Assembly: GCF_008831285.2 (NCBI RefSeq)
Contig: NC_045138.2
Span: 4,805,205-4,869,204 of the forward strand
Source: Nymphaea colorata
Lineage: Eukaryota > Streptophyta > Magnoliopsida > Nymphaeales > Nymphaeaceae
DNA length: 64,000 bases
Reading direction: 5' to 3'
Part shown: positions 1 to 12,587 of the stretch, piece by piece
Layout: each line of letters opens with the position of its first letter
Position numbering within the stretch: position 1 is the first letter of the stretch
Program-made: the position numbers and the translations under genes
The notes under the pieces: model-generated
What the model was told of the DNA's origin: nothing
The model's input: only the letters and a program-made list of their open reading frames with translations
Databases searched by the model: none

Positions 1-3000
1 CTCATATATACTGAGCTACAAGTGCAATCCCCTTTTTCTTTTTGTTGGGTAGCTAGCGTTAGAGACTGCATATACTTTACCTGTTAGAGTATTGTCCCCC
101 AGAGTATATTAATACAAGTTAGCATTGAAGTCAAGGTTTAAATACTTGTAAAAGTAAACTTGTTTCCGATCAGTAGATACACTTAAAAAACAAGATTGTC
201 TTTATTCTATGTTATTAATTTGATATAGATTCTAAAGCCCTCCTACAAGTTGACAGGTCAATTAAGTAAGTCTTTTAACTTGCAAACATGAAAGGAAGAA
301 ATCATAAGGTTGAACCAAAGTTGATACAACAACCTAGTGCATAAACTTTGGCGCTTCACAGTAAAAAAAAAAAAAAAACGGAAGCCCTAGGAACCAGGAT
401 GTAATTAAATAGAATTAAAATGTATGTCGCCATCAAGATAATTCAATGTCTTAAATATATGACTGCTTTTGTTTCCATTTCACACACTTGGGATATTATA
501 ATTCTATGCATCCTTTGAAGTATTGAACGGAAAACGTGCTATAAATTGTATGAAAAAGCCATTCTTTATTGAAGCAGGCAAGAGCATTAGGATTAAGTGA
601 TCAAATTAAATGTTGTTAATGTCTTTATCCAGGCAAAAAATTGTTAAGAGTGTTTTGGAAGGGCATCATCATGAGACAAACTATCTCAGACATCCTGCCA
701 TACAAAGGCCTGTCAAAGATACTGCTCTGAAAATAGTCATCCCCGGCTATGGGGTCATCCCCGGCTATGGGAGCGCAATGTTTTCTAGTTTTGATATAGC
801 GGACGACTGACTATCTGGAGACACTTTTCCCCCTGTTTGGTAGGAAGAACGTCCAGAAAAGATAACTCGAGACGGAAATAATCTCTTATATGACATTCTG
901 TCAGCCCCATTCCCATAATTCTTGTTTACTGCAAAACTGAAGAAATTGGAAGACTGGCCTGATTTGCAGTAAAAGGATGCCCTGGTGCTTTGCAAGGAGA
1001 AAGAACAGCCAAAACAAACATACGGTAAAAGTCCACATCTTGGACTTGAAAGTTTTAATGCAACTAAAAAACTTTATAATGCATGTAAAAAAGCTTACCG
1101 TTATCACTGAAAACATGAAAGATTAACAAATGCTTCAGCGGCGGGATCTGTGGCGTCGAAATTTTGGCCGTTGCCATTACACAATGGCGACAGAAACCAG
1201 AGTAATAAATAGCGACTTTTTCGCCATTGTTATTTATCATAATTGGTACCCAAAATTCAGGAAAAGATACTTGCTACTATGATTTTGGAAGTCCAGCATG
1301 ACAAGCAACTAAACAGAAAGCTGACAAGCAGATCATTCACATCAAGGTTAGTAACTAAAATGATTATGAGAATACTAAGATAGAAAGCAATCACTACTAG
1401 TCCGTCCAAGTGTGTGATTGAGATGCAGAGATGGGTTGTCAAGAACAGTTTATCTAAGATGCCTTGTCATAACACATAGAGTGCTGCAACAGGAATACAG
1501 TCGCTAGTGCCTGTTCGGGGTCAAACACACTATTCATTAGTTGGGTGCTTCACAGGCCACTATGTCATGCATTAAACAGAAAGTAAGCTTTTGGTATTCC
1601 CATTTTGTCCCTGTAGAATTAGTTTGGTCTTCTGGGCTATCTAAGAATGTTAGACACTTCAGACATGCAACGATCTCCGACAGAAACATGTGGACTGATA
1701 ATTAATGAAGAAGAGTTTGTACCATATATATCACTTTTATTTTCACATCTGAATATGAATCCGAACCACAAGTTATATATTATTAAGAACCAACTTTCAA
1801 GATATGTGGATGGTATCCGAACACAATGCGAGCAAATACTTGCTTACAGAAAATAGGCCGATGCGAAATTTTTCTCCACAAAAATTCTCTATGAAAGCAA
1901 ATTTGGTTAGATATCCCATCTGAATCTGATTCATTGATCGACGTCCTGCTAGCAATCTACAGCTGTTCATGGCACACAGATTTGTTCATGTGGGACTGAA
2001 TGTCGCGGAAACCATGTCACAGATACTCTGCCAACTGAACCAAACCCTCTCTAAAACAATTATGGGGAGCAACAAAAAACTTGCCAACCTGAAGTAACCA
2101 ATAGTACGTCGCCAGCCTCATCGCCATCATAAGCGACGAATAGAAAGACAAGCTGCCCACATTAACAGTGACGATGGTTGGCCAGCTTTGAGTAACCAAT
2201 TCAAATGCTGTCTTCACCAATGTCTGCAACAATGAAATCAAGTTGATGAACTGGGAATGATAAAGAAAGATTTGAAATCCTTCATTTACATATTGGTTAA
2301 CCCCAAATTTTTGCATGTTTACATACAAAATGCCCTTCAAATATATGGTGAGCACCACGTACATGTGGGGATCTGACATGATAAAGAAAGATTAATTTGG
2401 ATATATATGTGGACTTGTGGGGGTCCGGTCCTCGGACCGGCCCCAAGCATTGATAGTATTCCACAATTGTACAATTGTGAGCCATAAGATTCATTCGTTC
2501 GTATATGCAATGATTTTTTCCATAGACCAATCTGTTCCTTCCTAATGAGACCATCTGCCATCGTTTCCTCATTGAAAAGGAAAGGCTAGCTCCAAGATTT
2601 TAGGCAAGCAATAATGCATGCAGAGACACTATTAGTTAGATCTATCTCCCTCCCTCTACCGACAATATGTGCATGCACTCGTGCATGTACGTGGATATGA
2701 GTGTGTTTTTGTATACATGTCTATATATGTTGATGCAAGGTAGGACTTGCGCTTTTGGCTTTACTTTCAAGTACCAGGCAGGTAAAAGTAAGAGCACCAA
2801 AGATGGAGGAAGGGTTGTATTGCAACGTAGGGTCCGAACGATTCGTCAATTAGGTCAAGTGTTACGTCCGGCCCCCTGCATGAAAGAAAGGAGGAAAAAG
2901 AATATTCTACTTGATCGGGCATTTCAATTCATTGTCTGCGCGCGAGGGTTTAACACAAGCCGGCTTTGCGGCTTGGCTTTAAGTCTTCAAGTTTAAAGGG

Positions 3001-3037
3001 GTCTAGATCTAGAGTTTTACATTGAAACACATCAGAA
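1..3037. other. Intergenic, no gene recognised
   Basis: Only short open frames, none with a recognisable family. Contains a small tandem duplication at about 740-772 (GTCATCCCCGGCTATGGG) and a strong hairpin at 2414-2437 (CCGGTCC, TC, GGACCGG). Confidence 0.5.
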
Positions 3038-3071
3038 TATATATATATATATATACTCAATAAATAGGCAT

Positions 3072-3314
3072 TAGACAGAGTTTATGATCTGGTGATGGTT
3101 TCTTGTGACTTTAGTGACGATTTATGGTCTTCTTAGAGATAATTTTTTTAAATTTTAGCCATTCGGCTACTATCCAATTTCATGGCAGCATTGATTCCTA
3201 GACAGAGTTTATGATCTGGTGATGGTTTATTTACTGACGATTTATGGTCTTCTTAGAGATATTTTTTTTTTTATTTTAGCCATTCGGCTACTATCCAATT
3301 TCATGGCAGCATTG

Positions 3315-3318
<4 letters not shown>
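3072..3318. repeat. Tandem duplication, unit about 120-127 bp
   Basis: 3072-3198 and 3199-3318 both begin TAGACAGAGTTTATGATCTG and end GGCAGCATTGATTC, with differences mainly in the middle. (AT)n tracts lie on both sides. Confidence 0.9.

Positions 3319-3366
<48 letters not shown>
3319..3366. repeat. (TA)n(GA)n microsatellite
   Basis: About 14 TA units followed directly by about 10 GA units at the end of the tandem duplication. Confidence 0.9.
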
Positions 3367-3936
3367 TTGGCAAAGTTACTCAACTCACTTATGAGATCGA
3401 ACTGATCTATCATGATAAATGTTTGGGAAAAAAGCAAGAGAGAAAAAAGTGTGAACTAAATCACATTTTTTATTGTTTTTCTCTCAACCATCGGAATTAT
3501 TCAGGTTTAGTATTATTGTTGTCCATTAGTTCATTAGTTTTAGAGAGAAAGAGAGTGTGTGTGTGGCTTTTCATATGCACCCAATTATCTAATTAAGGTC
3601 GTTCGGTCCAACATGATAAATTGCTAAGAGAAAATAGAGAGAAAAAAGGTGAAGGATAATTTCGTCATCTAATATTAGTTTACATTTTTTTTCTTGTTTT
3701 TATTGACCATATGCTTCAAATGGACAATCCTAGCTAGATGGTTGAGTGATTCTAGATAGCCTAGTCATCATTAACTCACTAGATATATATATATATATAT
3801 ATATATTGGAAGGGAGTTTTACACATTCGGAAGATGTGACTGTCATTGGAGAAAAGTTCTAGACAGCCATGGGAAATTTAGAACCAACTTGGTACACGAT
3901 AGCAGTATTTCATCCAAATAAGCATCACTTAATATA

Positions 3937-3938
<2 letters not shown>

Positions 3939-3994
<56 letters not shown>
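3939..3994. repeat. (TA)n microsatellite
   Basis: About 28 uninterrupted TA units. Confidence 0.95.
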
Positions 3995-3996
<2 letters not shown>

Positions 3997-6900
3997 GGAT
4001 GACATAGATACAAAAAATACTATACATAAGCTGCATTCATTTAAAACGCATGTCAATGTGCCTATATAAAAGCTGAACCGAGCCAAGCAGCTCCTAGAGT
4101 ACTTTTAATGATCTGCGAAACTGACCTGAAGAGGTAGCGATGGAACCGTTCGATTAAAGTGAGAGCCAACTTGTCATTGCAAAAGCATAGCTGAGTCAGC
4201 CGGTCGATTCGATCCCTTTCAAGGGACCCTCTAAAGAAAAAGGGTTTACGCTGCAGCTCAAACAAAGTGGGTCTCCATCTCTGCTCTTTTCAACTTCAAA
4301 ATCGATTGGTGGGTCGTCCTGCCGGGCGGATCAAAACAACAAAGCCAAGCAGGTTTAAGATAGGGTGGGCAAGTGCCACCACGACTCCAACAATTCCAAA
4401 TAAAGGGCTTGGATCCAGACGACTCCAACTTCCGCCGAAAAGAGATTTCTCCACAATAGTCCCTAATTCATTAGTCAAATTCCTAATTCCACCTTTATAT
4501 TTAAAAAACCACATTTTCTCTTTCTAAATTCCCTCTCGTTTAAGCATAAAAAAACTAGAGCACGCCCCATATTTAGGGCCGAACACAATAACACACATGT
4601 TCTACCATTTGCACAGTCTTGTGTGAGGAGTATCCGCAATGGCAGAGCCACATGTAGGCAGCCTTGCCCATATCAGCGCCTCAAGTTCCTTTGTTTTCGA
4701 ATTGGTGTTGTCATACATTTGCTTCTTTCTATATATTAGTGCTTCTAGAAAAATGTGACTTCAAATTAGTGCCCCTTAGCCCAAAATTCCTTGCTCCCCT
4801 CAGTAGTAAGAGACGCATTTTTTTAGAAAAAAGTGGCATTAAGAATACTTTTCCCTTTATGTCCTTACTGCTGGATGCCTCCCTTTTAAAATAAAGGGAC
4901 ATTTTGGTCATTTCAAGACTAGCATGTTGCTCAAACATTTGCCTTCTTCAATTAAAAAAAAGAAAAGTATCCACTTCTTAGGTAGGTTATGTACCATCAT
5001 TACAAAATATCGACTTAAACTGTTAATTTTAACTAAAAAATAATAATAGTGATTGGCCCTGAATGATTGAGCTTGCCTGTGCATATGATTTGTGTGTGTG
5101 TGTGTGTGTGTTTGAGAGAGAGAGAGAGGTGTGTAATCTCATAGGTTAGAAGTTGATAAAAGCCAAAAAGGAAAAACTTTACTAGCTGGCTCTTAAGAAA
5201 CCTAGGTTAGTTATTTATTTAAAGGTTGCTACACATGCCCATAGCATGCTAGGCTGGGGCTAGCTAGTTTCCGGCCGGCAGCCGGTCACTGGTTCGAGTG
5301 GCATGAACACCTTGAACACCTCCTTTTGTGAAAGATAGTTGTGTTGACGAAAGATAGTTAGAGGATCATGAAAGCATAACTTGTGTTGACGATTCAAAAG
5401 GATAGGTTGGATGTGCACCTTACAATAAGAAAACAATTTAAGAAGTGGCTAATAATGGAGGAACCAGTACAGAAGGATGCTGGTTTACATCCCACATGCA
5501 CATGGGCGTGCATGTGCACACACAAACCACACACATATACGCATACTCATGTAAGTCGATAAACGAAAAAGACAGAAAACGAAAAAATTTAAAATCCTAT
5601 GTTTTCTCAAGTCTTCATGCTTCTGCAGACTCCATGTAGATGCCGTCTAGTTTCATCTTTCTTCTCGTTCGTGCGCCTAATTTGGCCTGTCACTAGGCAG
5701 CTGTGACCTCTATAAGAACATGCATGTGGAGGCCTGAAGGCCTAGCCATAATGTTCATATAGTAAGCTAGATAGGCATGAAGCATAATTATTCCCAATAA
5801 TTTGGCATAAGAGACCAAAGTTTATGTGTTGCATATGGCCTAAGTCCACATATAAATGATGAAAATGCGACTGTTTCTGAAAGCTGGACATAGCTATCAA
5901 GTTCTATTCACTAGATGTTCATTATAGCGTTGCGTCGGGTAACCATGACATGCAATATATATGGTCATCGATTTTGATTGAACAAATTCATATATGCCAA
6001 GAGAACAGTTGAATCCAATCGGCTACAAAGTAACCCACGAACTAGAACAGGAAAAAATCGTTGGGGCTCCATTTTCTTGGGAATTGCCGGACAACTATTG
6101 CCGAAGCAGATCAGCAGGTCAAGATTTGCTTTGTCTAGGCTTAGCTGTAGCTGTTGGCTGCCCATAATTCATAGAAAGATAATTGGCTCTCTCTCTACCT
6201 CTTACTATTATTGCGTTCAGTATTAGTGATATTTTATAAGATTTTTATATTACTCTCTCTCTCTCTCTCTTTCTCTGAACATGAAATCATTTCAAAATTG
6301 TTATAATCTTTTAGCACTTCAACAGTCTCATGCAAACCATTTTTCCAAGAGCTACCAGACCCCATCGTAGAAATGATAGACCTAACAAACCATATTTGCT
6401 TTCTTTATTTTTTTTCCTTACAAGAGCTTTTATGAATATTCAGTCACATTTTATATTACATAATTGGTATATTTTTATCTTTTTCATTCCTGAGTTTGTG
6501 TGGCCCAAATGTATAATGTCAGTGTCGAAGAATTGGATGAGGGGCAGAGATAGGAATTCTTCCTTGGAGGGGCCAATCTATGTTTTCAAAATTTTTATAT
6601 AAGTTAAATTAAAATATTAAAAAAATATAAAATACGATTTTATTTTTTTTTTCCTGGAGGCTATGGCTCCTTGATTGGATGCATGGGCTCCAGAACCCAT
6701 GCACACACATGGAGTGCTTCCTATATATCATAATTACTTTCTTAGGGCTTAGTCCCAATTCCATCATTTCTTCAATGGATTGTTAGTATCGAAACACCAA
6801 AGACGTTGGTTTCTTGGTTTAAGTTCAACAAAAGTGATGATAGATCAACACAAAAGACATTCATGGCCCAGTTCTTGACTGGTAGCGCACATCTAGGCAA

Positions 6901-7690
6901 CTGTCTACCACTTGTGACCGTGGAAGAAACTATGGCTAGCTCATCCATAATGGCTCGAGCGTCATGCATCGTGAAAAATTCTGCCTAAGGAGTACTAGAT
7001 ATAAAATTTTAAATTTTTTAAGGGACATCGGTATCTAAATGAGAAAATTTGTTCAGAAATATCAATATAAAAATAAGAATAATTTTTGAGGTCTGTGTGG
7101 GCAATAGCCCACAGTAGCCTACACCTACCTCTGTCCATGCATGCATGTTCAATATCCAGTCACTTCATCTCACAGAGAAGAGAGATGCAGAGAGAGAGAG
7201 AGAGAGAGAAGCTGCCTGCGAACAGAACCGAGGGGCTCACCTAAGAAGGCTCCATGGATGATTCATGAGGTTTCGGCTCAAATGTTGGGAGAGCTTTTAC
7301 TCTTCAAAATTCCAAATTTGAACATTTGTTTGGCCAAAGTAAAAGCAACATAATTTGCTTGACATATATAACGGAATTAAAGATAGAAATGACAGGTGGG
7401 AATCGAATATAATGAATCTAATGACATTGATTACTTGGTAACTTTTGTTTGCTAAACATCTAATTCTGAAGCAAATTTTCCTCCATTATAAGCTTTCCCC
7501 TTTATTTTACGTTAAGGTTCAGAGTTAGACCTCTTCTAACAGGCACCATTTTTTTTTCTCCTTTTGTGAAGCAAACATTGCCACAGATGTGATCAGCTTT
7601 ATGTCCAAAAGCTAATTAGGGTTCAGTATACAGATATTCCCCCATGAACTGTGCATAAGATTTACATCCATCAACTTTTAAGTCTTCATG
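3995..7690. other. Intergenic, no gene recognised
   Basis: AT-rich with short (GT)n(GA)n runs near 5092-5130, (CT)n near 6254-6278 and (GA)n near 7190-7209. 6540-6700 resembles a piece of the GGGGCGGAGCC family. The open frames on both strands at 4267-4527 overlap and match nothing known. Confidence 0.45.
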
Positions 7691-7746
7691 GAACCTAACT
7701 TATGCATTAGAAATTTAAACATAATTTTATATCTATAATTAGCTTT

Positions 7747-7828
<82 letters not shown>

Positions 7829-7889
7829 AGTCCTCGTAGAACCTAACTTACGCGCTAGAAAGTTGAGCATAGTTTTATATCTATAATTA
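7691..7889. repeat. Direct repeats around an (AT)n(GT)n tract
   Basis: An (AT)n(GT)n microsatellite (7749-7829) is flanked by two copies of a sequence of about 50 bp, AACCTAACTTATGCATTAGA... at about 7691-7740 and AACCTAACTTACGCGCTAGA... at about 7840-7889. Both end TTTTATATCTATAATTA. Confidence 0.85.
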
Positions 7890-7913
7890 AGCACACAAAC
7901 AGGCACACACACG

Positions 7914-8376
7914 TAGGGCTGCACAACGAGTCGAGCCAGCTCGGGCTCGACTCGAACTCGCCCGGTTAAACTCGGCTCGAGCTCGACTCGTTTATAAACG
8001 AGTCGAGTTCGAGCTTACAATGAAACTCGAATGAGTAAACGAGTCGAGTTCGAGTTTTAAGAACTCGACTCGTTTATACTCGACTCGACTCGTTTATACT
8101 CGACGAGTAAACAAATTTCATCCCAGGTCATGAAATTTACTAGATATTTTAAAAAGAAGGATCATATTTTTAAAAAGAAGGATCATATTTTATTTAGACG
8201 AGCTAATCGAGTTAATCGAGTCGAGCTCGAGCTCGACTTTATTTAATCGAGTCGAGCTCGAGCTTGTGTTAGGTAGCTCGACTCGAGTTCGAGTCGAGTT
8301 CGAGCTCGAGCTCGTTGAGTCGAGTCGAGCTCGAGCTGGGCAAGCTCGAGCTTGACTCGGCTCGTGTGCAGCCCTA
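7914..8376. mobile_element. hAT-like MITE built of TCGAG/CTCGA repeats
   Basis: 463 bp with terminal inverted repeats TAGGGCTGCAC and GTGTGCAGCCCTA, flanked by an exact 8-bp duplication CACACACG (7906-7913 and 8377-8384), the size made by hAT transposases. The interior is mostly TCGAG/CTCGA and includes a perfect 26-bp palindrome at 7982-8007 (half-site CTCGACTCGTTTA) and a 24-bp tandem duplication near 8141-8188. No coding capacity, so it would need a transposase from elsewhere. Confidence 0.8.
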
Positions 8377-8639
8377 CACACACGCATACGCATACATACG
8401 AACAGACAACTTCTTGAAAGAACGTAATATTACATATTAAACTTTCATCTGGGTAACTGTGTAGCACAACAGACCTGCCATTTTCATTTTTCACAGCTGT
8501 CCACATGCGCACAAGCACGCTCACACATGCAGACACACAAGCGCACATACGCAGATCAATAACATTGGGACATTTTGTTACTCATTCATAAATGACTTTC
8601 ACGTGTAGAAAGGTTAGTTAGTATCTTTGTCAAGAAAAC

Positions 8640-8990
8640 GCATTGTATTCCCATGAACGTGAAAAAAACGTTAAAAACAGGACACAAAAAAAGGGAAAAA
8701 TATGTTTTTTTTTAACAGATGACAAAATGGTTTGCCATTTTTCATGCTTTTTTGTTTCCATTTTTTTGTTTTTCGCATTTCTTTTTTTGTTTTTTACTTT
8801 TTTATAATTTTTTTACTTACCAAATTTTTATTTTCACATTTTTCACGTTACTTTTTAGACCTTTTCTTTTTTAACCTTTCAAAACTTACCGAGATTTTAC
8901 CAAGAAAAACAACTATGTCATGTTATACTCTAGAAAACCTTGCCATTTAATACCTGAAAAACGATATTTGTGACACTGATTATAAAAAAC
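8640..8990. repeat. Dispersed T-rich repeat, copy 1
   Basis: Shares with 16730-17150 the order AACGTTAAAA, long T-rich stretch, ACTCTAGAAAACCTTGCCAT, then a GATATTTGTGAC-like end. The T-rich frame on the + strand here is not a gene. Confidence 0.6.
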
Positions 8991-9987
8991 AGAATACATA
9001 TATATAAAATATATGAACATGCACTTATGTGATTATAATTAGATCGTGACTACTGGAGATTATGGAACTTCCTAATACGATAAAGACAGATGCATTTATT
9101 ATGGTCCATTTATATGCTTAAAAGAGACATTTGAACAATTTCTTCTAATAAAAGGAGATTCAGATTAAGCTGAAAAATCTGTAGAAACTTAAGAACATTC
9201 ATTGTGTATATATCACCGCTCAATAAAATGCAATTGGCTGGTTACAAGTAAACACAAAGGCTTTGAAATAATTTGATTTAAAAAATAGTATGGTACTTAT
9301 CTTCTTAATTCGACAGACACTTCCTTTTGAATAGACGATTTCCATAACTATTGGACTAAAATAATTAACTGTCAAATAGTCGAGATGAGTTCATACAAGT
9401 GTTCTTGCATATGACTTGCTTTAATATGAGGAATGCGGACTAACCAGGGAGAGCATGAAGCGCTCGCTAGCTATATCTTTTATTACCTTGATCTAAAACA
9501 CATAACTACTCGCATGTGATTTTGTACATGACTTCAAAGGATTCAACACTTGAATTATTCAGTTATTTTACAAAGTTTTCTAAAACATGAACAACACTAG
9601 TAAAATTTTCACTAACAACAAAAGTTCAAAACTCATATTTTTTCACAAAAAATTGATCCAACAGCTAATTGGTGAAATAAAAAATAATGAAATACCATGT
9701 CTACTTACGGTCTACATGATTGCCTGCGGCGTGCACTTATTTTGATTTCTAGCTGTGTTTTCACACGACGTGTGTGTCTGTGCAAAGACCATTCCAAGTG
9801 CATGGGATATGTGTATCCATTTGTGTGTGTGAAAGAGAGAGAGGGAGAAAGAGAGAGATCATACATCCCAAAGAAATCACATAAAGCTAGGTTTTCATGA
9901 CTTACCACATACATGATCGTCACCTGAACCATTCTTAATTAATTCCAACCGCGTTATGCTAGGAAGGGCCAGGAGAAAAGAAAGAAC

Positions 9988-9992
9988 AGGAG

Positions 9993-10027
<35 letters not shown>

Positions 10028-10098
10028 ATTGTGATGCAAGAGATATACATAAGAGACTTCTGTGGAAATGGAGAAACCTTGAGTGAGTGAGCGAGTGT

Positions 10099-10149
<51 letters not shown>
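9988..10149. repeat. (GA)n microsatellites
   Basis: Two (GA)n runs at about 9997-10024 and 10099-10149, the second about 25 units with one interruption. Confidence 0.9.
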
Positions 10150-10150
<1 letters not shown>

Positions 10151-11587
10151 ATGTGCATATTGTGCTAATTATGCAACATACAATTTGGAAGTTATTAAGG
10201 ATGCATAAATCCCAAAGAACTATATTATTTATGCAGACATTATTTCACAAAATTGCCAATCAAGGAGAGAGTATATTCCAAAAAGCATACTTCGATTGAT
10301 AATGAACATGACAATCAAGGGTTAGTCGAATTTTGTTAGTTTTCCAACCAAATATGGGAGAAGGACCATGGAGTAGGAGCCTCCGATCGGTCTCATAGTG
10401 CACCAAAGGTTCTCACGTTACAGTGCTCCAAAGCTTTCATTTGTTCTCCATTTTTATTTGATGGTGAAAGTAAATATTTCTCCAAATGTTGAAACTGAAG
10501 TAATTATATTTTTCCGCAGAAAATTAGGGGCATAATCAGCCTCCATCAACTGGATCAAGTTATCATCTTCTATCAGCATGAATTTCTAATATATCTACTT
10601 AAAAAATGTAAAATATAGGTTTCACTACATAAGGGGTCCGTGTGACTAAATTCATCTATGAAAATAAAATGTGCTAAACTTTTAGAGGACCATGGTCATC
10701 TCTGCAATCATTTCAGTGAGAGATCTGTATGGTACTCATAAGTAGCTGATATGCACCAACATTGATAACAATATCGTAAAAAGGACTTTGGGATGTGAGA
10801 GCATGGATATAGGAATATAATTGAGATCGGGTATATATAGTTGTTGCCATATCTTATTAATTAGATATTGCTTAATCTGTTTAATATTGACCACATTCAA
10901 ATAGGAATACAAAAACTACAAGACCATATTCTGATCATTTTTACATGTACTGACGTACTCATCTATTGAATCGGATATCCATCTTATTCCAGTAAGAAAA
11001 ACCCTATATTATATTCCCAAGTTCACTGATATGGATTTTCGTATCAGATCAGACTCCAATTGAGATTCAAATTGAATGTCAAGTTATATGTATCTTAGCC
11101 ATTCACATCCCTAGACAGCAGAGGGACATGAAAGGTACTTATCATTCACCAATTGGTGTCAGGATTGTGTCAAGTGCATCACTAATGGTCTCATCTAAAG
11201 TTAAATAATGTGTCAAGAAACTTAATAGCATAATCCATGCATGAATTGATGACCAAAAAGAAGGATGATGCTAATGACGAGGGACAGGCATGTAGTATGT
11301 CACTATGTGCCACCAATGCATCATGAAGGTGCCATAGACATGTTAATATTTTCTTACATCATTTTTTCATTATTTTTTCCTTATTTTTCTTTTGTTAGAG
11401 GTTTTAGCTTTTATATGTGACTTCATTGTTGTAGGCTTTTGTTTTCAACTAATAGATTTATGCCTTGGAGAGAGGAATGTGGAGTTCACGCTTGTCCTAC
11501 CATATATATATATTTGTTATCTCACCATGGAAGCAAAGTAGCTCTTCTGTAGGTCCATTCGGACACGTGTCTATGCATGTGTCTGTG

Positions 11588-11590
<3 letters not shown>

Positions 11591-11652
<62 letters not shown>
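11591..11652. repeat. (GT)n(GA)n microsatellite
   Basis: About 17 GT units followed directly by about 14 GA units. Confidence 0.95.
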
Positions 11653-12587
11653 CGCAACATCCTATAGCTATTGCCAATATCCATATTCCAAACAACTTCT
11701 TTTCCTTAATATTTTTTTATAGATCAAAATTGTACATATTTGTTAAGCATCGGACTTTAAAATTTAATTTGCTTTTTGAAGTTTGAGACTCATTGATGTT
11801 CAATATTTTAAAATAGGTAAAAACCATCATCAATAATGCATAAATAGTGTTACTGAAACTAAGACATTACTTGTGCTACTGAGTGTCTATGTCCTGCATT
11901 ACTGATTTTTTGTCTCCTTCTGTGTCACTAATTGCCCCATAAACCAATCCTGGCCAAAATTAATAAATGATATACTCATTAATTTTAAACTGCAACCTGT
12001 GTCAAACATCAAAACCTTAGCAGTAACAGCAAGTTGAACAATTTGGACCATTGTTCACACAAGGAGAAGAGTACTGACAGAAACATGAAGACTAACATGT
12101 TACAATTTGTTGGTGTGCATACCACACGTGAATAAATGTGTATGGGCAAGCAAGGTCTATTTGAACTTATAAACTAGCATTATACGGAAGGCAAGCTTCT
12201 GTATGATAATTAAGTTGCCTGTTTTACAACAAATTCTTTGTCATCCACTTTCGGTAAGAAGCTGGTAGGAAAGTGCATAAAATGACATCATCTTCAGCGT
12301 CAAGATAGCTACATGTGACAAGCGACTGAAATTATAAAAACTTCAGAAATAAAGTCAAAGATTTCTCTCTCTCTCTCTCCCCCCACTTTTTCTGTTATAT
12401 TCTTCTTCTCCTTGCAAGAAAGCATAACATGAATCACGAATAAACATGCTCTGAAATAACAAGTCCTGCTCTTATAGTTTCACATATGATTTTTAAACAA
12501 TATATGTTAGCCAATAAAATATCACACCAAAGTTTTGACAGCTAAATAAGAAGAAAAGTATAACCATGTTTTTCTTTTTTTACTTAC

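Larger units (their letters stand above)
8991..12587. other. Intergenic, no gene recognised
   Basis: AT-rich; apart from the microsatellites listed separately nothing is recognised on either strand. Confidence 0.45.

Noticed and set aside
2017-2379. 120-codon hydrophobic open frame on the minus strand
   Set aside because: Looks membrane-like by composition only; no motif, homologue or exon structure could be seen.
5270-5310. GGTTCGAGTGG, considered as a tRNA B box
   Set aside because: No A box or cloverleaf around it. No tRNA or rRNA gene was found in the window.
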